Shown piece by piece: positions 1 to 6,295 of a stretch of DNA of 6,295 nucleotides. Numbering within the stretch: position 1 is the first letter of the stretch; each line of letters opens with the position of its first letter. Source of the DNA: Hyphococcus sp. (lineage in GTDB: Bacteria; Pseudomonadota; Alphaproteobacteria; Caulobacterales; Parvularculaceae). The notes under the pieces are model-generated. The model worked only from the letters and a program-made list of their open reading frames with translations, did not search any database and was not told the origin of the DNA. The stretch spans positions 1 to 6,295 of the forward strand of contig BQJH01000171.1 in the NCBI GenBank assembly GCA_021604605.1. The letters are read 5' to 3'. The translations under genes were made by a program, and so were the position numbers.

Positions 1-1844
1 ACGGACGCGTGTTTAGCCCGACACAGTTTGACGCTTTGTGCGACGGCGTTGCAATTGAAACGGCGCAATTACAAGCTGCTATTGACGCCGCCGAAGCCCT
101 GCTCGCCGCAAATAATAAATTACCGGCGATGGTGATGATCCCCGGAATTGTTCGGACGGATGCAACAATCAACATCACACAGTCGGGGCTTGTTCTAAAG
201 AGCTTCGGCAAGCGCGCTGGGGGCATCATGCCTGACGCAGGTTCGTTTGATGTTGTGTCGTGCGACGGCGGCGTGGATGGCGGTAGGCTGGGCCTCATCA
301 TCAAGGATATGTTCATCGGCAACGCAACGGCGGGCGCGCGAACGGGCGGTGCGTTGTTGCGCCTTAAAAATTACCGGCATTCAGTGATCGATACCTGTCT
401 ATTCGAGGGCATGTATGATGGTATTGTTCACGACTTTTGTTCCGATGTTGTGATTATGCCGAATTGTGACATTTCCGGCCGGGGCCGCACTGACGCTGCA
501 AATGTCGGCGTTACCTACACGAACAGCTTTAAGGAAGGTCAACACGGCGCGGGCAACCGTCTTTTGCATCCGCAAATCAAGGGTGGCGGTTCGCCGAAAA
601 CGTCAAAGACCGGCGCCATTGTCACCGCGAGCAGCACGACGATCGTGAATATCACGGACGATAGCTTGGGCGACACATTCGACACTGACGTTGCGGGCAT
701 GTCTATCTATTTGACGGGCGCGGGCGCGGCGGGCGCTGATCTGGAAACAACCATCGTCACGCGCAATTCGTCAACTCAAGTTGTCATTGCCGATGCGGCG
801 TCAACGGATATTTCCGGCGCGAATATCTTTTGGGGTTACAATTTCCGCAAGGGAATTCTTGTTGAGGATTGCGACACGATTTACATGGACACGCCGCATA
901 TTATCGGCAGTCTCGATAATTTCGTGGCTCGTCCGGGCGGCGGCATCGCTGCGCCTCGGGTTATAGATTTGCTAATAGATACTCCTTATTCGGATCAAGC
1001 GGCGCGTTACGGGTTCTGGTTTGACGGCGAGGGATCGCTATATGCGGGGGGCGCCCTGAAAGGCGGGGAAGCCCGCGCGGCGGGCTTGGATGGCGTGCGG
1101 GTTTCGCTTTCCGGCGATGCTGGAACCGATGAAGTCTTGAGACGCCTAGAGATTGGCCTTGATTGGGTTCACGATAACGGTCGCTGGGGGATCAATTTTA
1201 CAAACGGCAAAGCGCGTCAAGTGTTGATCGGCGTTGAGGAATATGAAGACAATAATCTTCTTGAATTTGCAAATTGCGGCGACGCAAATATCGGCGGCGA
1301 AGACGTAAGACTTGCGCCCGCCCGCTATCGTGGCGGGTATTCCGGCGGCAAGGCGCTGGTTATCCGATCCGATGCAACAGGGTCAATTCGATACACGGGT
1401 CAAGACTTCACGCGATCAGCCTGCGGAACATTTATCGACGACCAGACAATCACGGGCGATGCTGTCCGGGGTCGCAACATTTATCCCGACTATTTTACCG
1501 AAGAGTTTGAAATCTTCCACCAGTCAACAAACTCAACGCCAACGGCGGTGTTCACCTATCCGATTGGCGAAGGTGAATATGTGCAGTTGCGACCGTGTGA
1601 ATTTAATCTTCGTTCTGCGGCGGAAACCAACACCAACACATATGCGGTCACGGCGGGCGCTTGGCAGCGCGATCCGGGCGGGTCGGCGACGGAACAGGTT
1701 ACGCCGACGGTTACCGCTACAGAGAATATCGCGGGCGCTGATCTGACGGTGGGATTAAGCGGCGACAATCTTGTGATTACCGTGACGGGCAATACGGGCA
1801 GCCTCGATTGGCGCGGGCCGTTTGAGCTGACGGTGAGGAAGTAA
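1..1844 (+). CDS. Phage tailspike-like right-handed beta-helix protein, 5' end probably missing
   Basis: This is probably a virion tailspike or tail fibre that binds, and possibly degrades, host surface polysaccharide. The frame is open to the left edge, so the true start is probably upstream. A GTG at 9 is the first possible start inside the window but has no visible ribosome site. Residues below are numbered from it. Residues 7-27 carry the tailspike/pectate-lyase-type entry motif (FDALCDG, then TAQLQAAIDAA), a variant of the common F-G-A-x-G-D-G form. Residues about 60-500 are rich in short beta-strands with Gly/Asn/Asp turns, as in a beta-helix. Residues about 200-275 look like an inserted small beta domain of a kind recurring in phage tail proteins. 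Residues about 508-611 resemble a common beta-structured C-terminal tail domain, ending TVTGNTGSLDWRGPFELTV. No catalytic residues can be assigned. The stop is 2 bases before the next gene. The fold and phage role are fairly sure; enzymatic activity is not. Confidence 0.8.
   Translation, partial: GRVFSPTQFDALCDGVAIETAQLQAAIDAAEALLAANNKLPAMVMIPGIVRTDATINITQSGLVLKSFGKRAGGIMPDAGSFDVVSCDGGVDGGRLGLIIKDMFIGNATAGARTGGALLRLKNYRHSVIDTCLFEGMYDGIVHDFCSDVVIMPNCDISGRGRTDAANVGVTYTNSFKEGQHGAGNRLLHPQIKGGGSPKTSKTGAIVTASSTTIVNITDDSLGDTFDTDVAGMSIYLTGAGAAGADLETTIVTRNSSTQVVIADAASTDISGANIFWGYNFRKGILVEDCDTIYMDTPHIIGSLDNFVARPGGGIAAPRVIDLLIDTPYSDQAARYGFWFDGEGSLYAGGALKGGEARAAGLDGVRVSLSGDAGTDEVLRRLEIGLDWVHDNGRWGINFTNGKARQVLIGVEEYEDNNLLEFANCGDANIGGEDVRLAPARYRGGYSGGKALVIRSDATGSIRYTGQDFTRSACGTFIDDQTITGDAVRGRNIYPDYFTEEFEIFHQSTNSTPTAVFTYPIGEGEYVQLRPCEFNLRSAAETNTNTYAVTAGAWQRDPGGSATEQVTPTVTATENIAGADLTVGLSGDNLVITVTGNTGSLDWRGPFELTVRK
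1835..1841 (+). promoter_or_regulatory. Ribosome binding site for the LamG-domain gene
   Basis: The purine-rich GAGGAAG lies inside the last codons of the tailspike gene, about 5-6 bases before the ATG at 1847. It supports that start and implies re-initiation or coupling across the 2-base gap. Confidence 0.7.
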
Positions 1845-1846
1845 AA

Positions 1847-2761
1847 ATGACCGTTAAAGACAGCATTAAAAAAGTCCGGCTTACTTTTTTGGAGTCCGGC
1901 GACACTGACCCCGGCGCGGTCGAGGGCGAAACGCTGGTTTACACTTTACCGACCGTCGATCTTGGCGGCGGCGCGAGCGCGATTGGCCGCGTCTATGCTG
2001 ATGCAACCGTGCTTCCTGATCCAACGCCGGAATTATGGGCTCCGTCTTTGGCGGGTGGAACCAAGGGTTGGATCGATGCGTCCTTTACAGCCAACATCGC
2101 CGATACGTCGAATACCGTCACACAGGTCAACAACCGGGTGGAGGATGCAAATCATTTTGTTGCAGGCGGCGCGCCTTTAACCAACACGCGCACTGTAAAC
2201 GGCCTGAATGTGATTGATTTCGATGGCGTTGACGATGTGCTTCACAAGTCTAGCCACGTTATGCCGGCGGCGAGCTTGCAGTTTGTGCAAGTCATGGTTT
2301 TTGACGCGCTTCCTTCTCAACCCTTTATCCGCGCTGGCGGCACATCACGCTTTACAGCGAACGCGCTAGGCACCGGGCCGACGCGGCCAAATGTCGATAT
2401 GTTCGGCGCGGGCAACACCGGGACGGGCTTTGCGGGCGTCATCACGCAAGACGTTGTGGTGATTATGCGCTGGCTGTTCGACGCCGTAAGCGGCGGCTGG
2501 AAAATGTTCGTCAACGGCGAAGAAGTTTTCGGCGTCACTGACGGCTACACCACTCCATTCAATGACGAGGTGGTTACCTATATGGGCAACGCCCCGGTGG
2601 GCGGGAATTACGCTAACGGCGCGTTGTGCGAAGCATTCATCATCATTGGCGCTGATGACGAGCTTGGCAAAAAGCATGAGGGATATAGCCGGGCGAAGTG
2701 GGCGGGAACGCTTGTTGCCGGGCACCCTTATGAAACCGATCCGCCAGTGGTAGGTGCATAA
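1847..2761 (+). CDS. LamG/concanavalin A-like jellyroll domain protein, probable tail-associated adhesin
   Basis: This 304-residue protein is probably a virion-attached carbohydrate-binding protein. Residues 1-55 form a separate N-terminal part (IKKVRLTFLESGD, then a Gly-rich linker) that may attach it to the particle; this is inference. From P61-E62-L63-W64 to about residue 290 the sequence follows the LamG-type jellyroll pattern. It has a central LNVIDFDGVDD (120-130), like the 'x-x-F-D-G-x-D-D' strand of these domains, a W-K-M-F-V-N-G-E hairpin, and a closing EGYSRAKWAG (278-287), similar to the 'EGYLAxKW' ending of many LamG_3-type domains. No signal peptide is seen. The stop overlaps the next start by one base (TAATG), so the two are probably translated together. 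Ligand and particle location cannot be read from the sequence. A minor structural or neck protein is an alternative. Confidence 0.78.
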   Translation: MTVKDSIKKVRLTFLESGDTDPGAVEGETLVYTLPTVDLGGGASAIGRVYADATVLPDPTPELWAPSLAGGTKGWIDASFTANIADTSNTVTQVNNRVEDANHFVAGGAPLTNTRTVNGLNVIDFDGVDDVLHKSSHVMPAASLQFVQVMVFDALPSQPFIRAGGTSRFTANALGTGPTRPNVDMFGAGNTGTGFAGVITQDVVVIMRWLFDAVSGGWKMFVNGEEVFGVTDGYTTPFNDEVVTYMGNAPVGGNYANGALCEAFIIIGADDELGKKHEGYSRAKWAGTLVAGHPYETDPPVVGA

Positions 2762-5298
2762 TGGCGAATAAGCGTCTCTTCGCGGGCGGCGCCGCGCTGA
2801 TGGTTGGCGGCGCGCCTCTCCTTTACAACGCCAATTCTCTGGCCTTGCCGGAAACGCCAGCCTTTGAAGCGGGCGCAACGCCGGTTCCGCTGGAGCTTGC
2901 CAATAGCTCCACCCGCACGCGCCAGATTGCAGGGTTCCAGGCGGACAGCGCGGCGATGATGGCCTTCGCTTCGCTGTCCTATGACTTCACCGCCGTTGCG
3001 GATGGGTGGTGGGACGATCCGGCTACCTGGGGCGGCGCCGTTCCGGCAAGTGACAGCCTTGTCAAAATTCCGGCGGGTCGAAACATTTGGGTGCGGAGCG
3101 ATTTAACTACCGGCTTTATCTGGCATGACGGGTTCCTGGGGTTTCAGGCGAACGCCAATGTGACCGTCTCGGCGCAAATCATGTGCAGCCGATCCTCGCG
3201 CGTCTGGATCGGCGAAGTCGGCTTGCCGTTCAACGGGCGGCTTGATTGGGAATTTCCGATCATCACCATCGACACGGGCTTTGATCCGCGCTTGCAAACG
3301 AATTGCTTTATGTCGATGGGGCGCACGCGCGCCCATGGCAAAGAAAAGGACCGGTTTGTTTTCACCGATGGAACGGCGGTCGCGCTCGGCGCAACATCCT
3401 TGACGCTCGCCGCCGCGCCGTCCGGATGGGAAGTCGGCGACACCATCGCCATTCCGCCGACGCATTTGGTGCGACCGGCGATTTTCGGCGAGGCGACGCC
3501 GGACCCTGGCAATCAGACGGAAACGCGCGTCATCACCGCGATTGACGGCGCCACAATCTCTTGGACGGCGCCGCTGGTTTACGATCATACGGTCAACGCC
3601 AATAGCTCATTCAGCGATATTGATATCGTCAATATGAGCAACAACATCACCTTTAAGTCGCCGCCGGAAGCCTTGGTGCATGAGCGCGGCCATGTGATGC
3701 TGATGTTCTCATTCGATCATGATTGGCGCTATGTCTCATTTGAAAACCTTGGCCGCACCGACAAGCGCGCCGATAGCTGGGATTATCCGGACCATCCGAA
3801 CCATCCGAACCAGGGCGGCGCCGGGGTTCTCGCGACGGATTCGATCAAGGGGCGCTATTCATTTCACCTGCACGCTTGCGGGCCGGACGGCGACGACACC
3901 GCCGATAGTTGGGAAGCGTCAAATATAAAGCTGGTCGGCCTTATATGCAGCGGCAGCTATTCGCTCGGCATTGCGATCCACAATTCCAATTGCGATGTGA
4001 CGAATTGCGCATCGGTGAATATGTGGGGCGCGGGCCTCTTCACCGAAAGCGGCAATGAAACCGGCTATGTCGATGGGTTTGTCGCCATCGGACACAAGAC
4101 AGGCCGGCAGGATATTTCAAACAAATCCGCCGCCGACGCGGCGCGCCATGATTGGGGTCATGCGCAAATGATCTGGATGCAGGGGCGGCTTGTCCCGATC
4201 CATAATTGGCGCGTGTACGGATGTTCTAACGGGACTGGATTTGTCTCGAATGTGCGCGGCGCGAAGGAAGATTATGTGCGGCCCGTGACGCTGGAGCGCC
4301 GCAGCCTCGAACATATCTATAATTATGAACATTACTTCTTTGGAAGTGACGGCGAAAACTTTGAAGGGATCGGGCTTTCAACCATCGTGCCGATTGAGGT
4401 TGACGGCGACAATCGCGTTGTCGCCTGCATGATGGGCGCGATGGTCATTAAGTCCGGCTCGGCGCAAAACCATTATGATTATTCGCATTTCAATAATGTG
4501 CGCGCGTCGAATGTGGTGCGCGGCATCTTCTTTGAATATACGGGCCGCTATCTCTGCGAGGGGCTGGAGGCGATCTATGATGAAGACGGCGCGCCGGGCT
4601 TTGCGGGCGCCTTTGAAATCGGCGTGCATGTGGGTCACGAAGCGTTCCAGTTTACGCTGAAAGCGCCCCACTCGGTCGGTTTCGATTACGGCGTGCAGTT
4701 TGACAACAGCACTGTGCCGGTTGAGGAATTTATCGACCGCCGTCAGGTACCCGCCGCTGACTGGAACAATATTATTCTCGGCACGGTGACGGGCAGCGCG
4801 CGGACAGCGCTAATACACCCTGACTTCGATACAGGCGAGAACGCCGATAAAGACCGTTATGTGACGCTCGGCGAACTGGTTGACGATCCGAGTCTGCCAA
4901 CATTCGCCTACGACCGCATCGACATTCCGAATACCGAAGCCGCGTTCAACGCGCTGCAATTTTGGGACGCGGAAACCGATATCGCGGACGCGGCGCGCTG
5001 GTCCGGCACGATTACAGACAGCGCCGGAAGTTACAGCGCCCCCGCCGGCCGCGATCTCTGCCGCTATTCAAAGCCGGTCCTTTTCGCTCTGTTGCGCAAA
5101 TTCGGCTTTTGGGTCGAGAGCGGCACGGGCGATGTGTTTTTGGAGCATCCGATGATTATCGGCGACCGCTGCAAGCAGGTCAAAAAGAAACCCTTGATCC
5201 GCGTTTACTTCGACGCCGGTTGCTTCGCGGGAGATCCGCGCGGCGCAGCGTCACCGTGGTTAGGCGGACCCTGGACCAATAACGGGACAAAAGCATGA
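2761..5298 (+). CDS. G8-domain, CEMIP/TMEM2-like beta-helix protein; candidate phage polysaccharide depolymerase/tailspike
   Basis: This 845-residue protein is probably a tail-borne surface-glycan binder or depolymerase. A G8 domain starts at about residue 80: W83-W84-D-D-P-A-T-W90-G-G, then VP and VKIPAGRNIWV, through G187-R-x-R-x-H192-G. Next comes the family's beta-roll: W223-E-V-G-D227-T-I-A-I, T253-E-T-R256-V-I, and Y274-D-H276. The hallmark beta-helix motifs follow in the family's order: M292-S-N-N-I296, R309-G-H-V-M313, L330-G-R-T-D-K335, G364-R-Y-S-F-H-L-H371, I406-H407-N, and G425-L-F-T-E429-S-G-N-E433. T752-D-S-A-G756 and I800-G-D-R803 near the C-terminus may match later family motifs. 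Known animal relatives include hyaluronan-degrading CEMIP and TMEM2; activity here is inferred. Residues 4-20 are hydrophobic and mimic a signal peptide, which would be odd for a virion protein. The start at 2761 overlaps the previous stop and has only a weak AGGTG before it. Family assignment is strong; substrate is unknown. Confidence 0.85.
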   Translation: MANKRLFAGGAALMVGGAPLLYNANSLALPETPAFEAGATPVPLELANSSTRTRQIAGFQADSAAMMAFASLSYDFTAVADGWWDDPATWGGAVPASDSLVKIPAGRNIWVRSDLTTGFIWHDGFLGFQANANVTVSAQIMCSRSSRVWIGEVGLPFNGRLDWEFPIITIDTGFDPRLQTNCFMSMGRTRAHGKEKDRFVFTDGTAVALGATSLTLAAAPSGWEVGDTIAIPPTHLVRPAIFGEATPDPGNQTETRVITAIDGATISWTAPLVYDHTVNANSSFSDIDIVNMSNNITFKSPPEALVHERGHVMLMFSFDHDWRYVSFENLGRTDKRADSWDYPDHPNHPNQGGAGVLATDSIKGRYSFHLHACGPDGDDTADSWEASNIKLVGLICSGSYSLGIAIHNSNCDVTNCASVNMWGAGLFTESGNETGYVDGFVAIGHKTGRQDISNKSAADAARHDWGHAQMIWMQGRLVPIHNWRVYGCSNGTGFVSNVRGAKEDYVRPVTLERRSLEHIYNYEHYFFGSDGENFEGIGLSTIVPIEVDGDNRVVACMMGAMVIKSGSAQNHYDYSHFNNVRASNVVRGIFFEYTGRYLCEGLEAIYDEDGAPGFAGAFEIGVHVGHEAFQFTLKAPHSVGFDYGVQFDNSTVPVEEFIDRRQVPAADWNNIILGTVTGSARTALIHPDFDTGENADKDRYVTLGELVDDPSLPTFAYDRIDIPNTEAAFNALQFWDAETDIADAARWSGTITDSAGSYSAPAGRDLCRYSKPVLFALLRKFGFWVESGTGDVFLEHPMIIGDRCKQVKKKPLIRVYFDAGCFAGDPRGAASPWLGGPWTNNGTKA
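3791..3808 (+). repeat. Two tandem 9-base units in the G8-protein gene
   Basis: The 9-base unit ACCATCCGA occurs twice in tandem (3791-3799 and 3800-3808), followed by a partial ACC. It encodes the His/Pro/Asn-rich D344-H-P-N-H-P-N350 stretch between the L-G-R-T-D-K and G-R-Y-S-F-H-L-H motifs. It looks like a small in-frame duplication in a surface loop. Confidence 0.6.
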
Positions 5299-5708
5299 CG
5301 GATTTTATTATCGCCTCGCATTGGCGCGAGATTGAATTGCAAGCGTGGTTGGCGCGTTGGCCGAATTTTCATCCGCGCGAAATTGCGTCAAAGGATTCGG
5401 GCGCGGTCAAAATATCAACCGATTTTATGGATGGGTTGCAAGCGACCCGCCGCGATTTCAAGAAGCCGATGAAAATGACTTCGGTCTATAGAACGCCGGA
5501 ACATAATCGCCGGGTTGGCGGTGTTCCTGGCTCGCAACATGTTGCGGGCCTTGCCGGTGATTGTGCGTTGGCGGTGTTGTCCGATGGGCCGGTATTGGAG
5601 GCGCTGGCGCGTAAGCACGGCATGACAGGCATAGGCCGGTATCCGAAACAAAAATTTATTCACATGGATATGCGCCCGGGTCGATTGGCGACTTGGGGCA
5701 GATGGTAA
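5295..5708 (+). CDS. Peptidase M15-family endolysin (M15_3-type, zinc-dependent)
   Basis: This 137-residue peptidoglycan peptidase is probably the phage endolysin, cutting peptide stems or crosslinks in the murein at lysis. It is a single compact domain, which is usual for M15_3-type phage enzymes. The N-terminal half has the expected F-H-P-R-E-I-A-S-K-D-S-G and M-D-G-L-Q patterns. Then come S63-V-Y-R66-T-P-E-H-N71 and S80-Q-H82-V-A-G-L-A-G-D89, matching the family's S-x-H-x-x-G-x-A-x-D zinc motif. F121-I-H123-M-D-M-R127 supplies the third ligand. Predicted zinc ligands are H82, D89 and H123, all present, so the enzyme looks intact. Cleavage specificity (L-Ala-D-Glu or D-Ala-type) cannot be told from sequence alone. 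There is no signal peptide or SAR-like membrane segment, so it should need a holin. ATG overlaps the previous stop (ATGA), with GGGA 7 bases upstream, implying translational coupling to the G8 gene. Confidence 0.9.
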   Translation: MTDFIIASHWREIELQAWLARWPNFHPREIASKDSGAVKISTDFMDGLQATRRDFKKPMKMTSVYRTPEHNRRVGGVPGSQHVAGLAGDCALAVLSDGPVLEALARKHGMTGIGRYPKQKFIHMDMRPGRLATWGRW

Positions 5709-5713
5709 GGAAG
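5707..5713 (+). promoter_or_regulatory. Ribosome binding site for the 82-residue membrane protein
   Basis: AAGGAAG overlaps the last bases of the endolysin stop codon and sits 7 bases before the ATG at 5721. It is among the strongest ribosome sites in the window and supports the 5721 start over the out-of-frame ATG at 5693. Confidence 0.75.
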
Positions 5714-5720
5714 CAAAAAA

Positions 5721-5969
5721 ATGCACGGCTTTTCATTGATTATGAGCGTTTTTCTATTGATCGCGGCGGCGTTCCAGGCGTGGCAAATCTTCCGCATTCG
5801 GAGCGTGGAGCCGTGGTATGCAAATCGTGCGGCGCATTTCGCCGGTGCGCATGGCCTGATGTTGTTTGCAATGGCGATCGGGCTTCCGGTTTGGGTGATT
5901 GTCTTTTCGGCGTTGCCGCCGATCGCTTGGGGCGTAATCGACGCCATGGCGAAGATCTCGCGCCGTTAA
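5721..5969 (+). CDS. Small two-transmembrane protein, holin or lysis-accessory candidate
   Basis: This 82-residue protein matches no family I can name with confidence. It has two hydrophobic segments, about residues 4-24 and 44-72, joined by a short polar loop containing R25, R27, E30, R36 and H39. It ends in a basic tail (K78, R81, R82). Two membrane spans, small size and position directly after the endolysin fit a class II-like holin or antiholin; this is inference from context. Alternatives are a conserved phage membrane protein of unknown role. It begins 12 bases after the endolysin stop with a strong ribosome site, and ends 27 bases before the next gene. Confidence 0.75.
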   Translation: MHGFSLIMSVFLLIAAAFQAWQIFRIRSVEPWYANRAAHFAGAHGLMLFAMAIGLPVWVIVFSALPPIAWGVIDAMAKISRR

Positions 5970-5985
5970 TTGAAGTTAAATCGCG

Positions 5986-5990
5986 AAGGG
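5986..5990 (+). promoter_or_regulatory. Ribosome binding site for the last, truncated membrane gene
   Basis: AAGGG lies 6 bases before the ATG at 5997. An in-frame TTG at 5991 directly abuts this site and is too close to be the start, so the site fixes 5997 as the start. Confidence 0.7.
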
Positions 5991-5996
5991 TTGAGC

Positions 5997-6295
5997 ATGA
6001 AAGAATTTGCGCCGGAATTGGCGGCGAAAATGTCGGTTGCAATTGGAACGGTGGCGATCGCCGCCGTTCAAAAAATGGCGCCTGATCATCCTGTGCAATT
6101 TCTGGAAATGGTGGTCGCGGGCGCTGGCGGCGTGGTTGCCGGGTTTATGTTGTTGCGTTTCGCCGATCCTGGCTTGCGCATGTCGGCGATAGACAAGCTT
6201 TACACAGTGGCGTTTTCGTCGGCGATCGCCGCTTTTGTCGGGCCGCCCTTCGCCAATTTTTGCGGACGCAAAGGGTGGATCGATTTTGGCTTTTG
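5997..6295 (+). CDS. Hydrophobic phage membrane protein, second holin candidate, 3' end outside window
   Basis: This frame opens at ATG 5997 and stays open to the window edge, giving at least 99 residues. It starts MKEFAPELAAKM. There is an amphipathic or weakly hydrophobic segment at about residues 13-24, then clear membrane-type segments at about 38-55 (Gly/Ala/Val-rich, with G42, G44, G45, G49) and 69-88. A polar loop carries D57, R61, D66 and K67. The end after R91-K92 is cut off. Two or three membrane segments and its place after the endolysin fit a holin, but no family motif is recognised. It may be the partner of the 82-residue protein. A spanin is less likely, because there is no single N-terminal anchor followed by a coiled coil. 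Coding is supported by the ribosome site, the open frame and the coherent hydrophobic pattern. Confidence 0.72.
   Translation, partial: MKEFAPELAAKMSVAIGTVAIAAVQKMAPDHPVQFLEMVVAGAGGVVAGFMLLRFADPGLRMSAIDKLYTVAFSSAIAAFVGPPFANFCGRKGWIDFGF

Noticed and set aside
1069..1087. A perfect 8-base inverted repeat with a 3-base loop (AAGCCCGC / GCGGGCTT).
   Set aside because: It lies in the middle of the tailspike gene with no T-run after it, and it encodes an ordinary Ala/Arg/Gly stretch, so it is probably chance in G+C-rich DNA and not a terminator.
1312..1746. A 144-residue plus-strand frame within the tailspike gene.
   Set aside because: It is out of frame with the tailspike, extremely Arg-rich and without motifs or a convincing ribosome site.
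2848..2862. An L-P-E-T-P sequence resembling a sortase signal.
   Set aside because: It is near the N-terminus, lacks the Gly of L-P-x-T-G, and has no following membrane segment and basic tail.
2366..2878. A 170-residue open frame on the minus strand.
   Set aside because: It lies wholly opposite two strongly supported plus-strand genes, is Arg/Pro/Ala-rich without domain motifs, and looks like a shadow of G+C-rich coding sequence.
3103..3588. A 161-residue minus-strand open frame, and a 122-residue one overlapping it.
   Set aside because: Both sit opposite the G8 domain, whose motifs are unmistakable on the plus strand, and their composition is Arg-rich and low in recognisable pattern.
5693..6085. 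A 130-residue plus-strand frame across the small membrane genes.
   Set aside because: It is out of frame with the 82-residue membrane protein, which has a strong ribosome site and coherent membrane segments, and it shows no lipobox or other Rz1-like signal.

Overview
The window looks like a stretch of a tailed-phage (or prophage) genome. It is the end of the tail/adhesin region running into the lysis region, all on the plus strand and read as one tightly packed transcription unit. Adjacent genes overlap by 1 to 4 bases or are separated by 2 to 27 bases. Nothing suggests a gene on the minus strand. G+C, judged from sampled lines, is in the mid-50s percent. Codon use and Shine-Dalgarno-type ribosome sites fit a Gram-negative, possibly alphaproteobacterial, host, but there is no taxonomic marker, so the host is inference. 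No integrase, repressor, tRNA or att site is visible, so temperate or virulent lifestyle cannot be decided.

Bases 1-1844 hold a right-handed beta-helix tailspike-type protein whose 5' end probably lies outside the window. Bases 1847-2761 encode a protein with a LamG/concanavalin-like jellyroll domain. Bases 2761-5298 encode an 845-residue protein with a G8 domain followed by a beta-helix. It resembles the CEMIP/TMEM2/PKHD1L1 family, whose animal members include cell-surface hyaluronan-degrading proteins. Three consecutive carbohydrate-oriented proteins suggest a receptor-binding/depolymerase set.

Bases 5295-5708 encode a peptidase M15-type endolysin with all three predicted zinc ligands present. 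It is followed by two small hydrophobic proteins (5721-5969, and 5997 to beyond the window end), which are holin candidates. The inferred logic is recognition and digestion of the surface polysaccharide by the tail proteins at entry, then release of the progeny by holin plus endolysin.

The most notable item is the G8/CEMIP-like protein in a phage adhesin position. There is no gene-free stretch longer than about 27 bases between genes, and no RNA gene, CRISPR array, insertion sequence or convincing terminator was seen.
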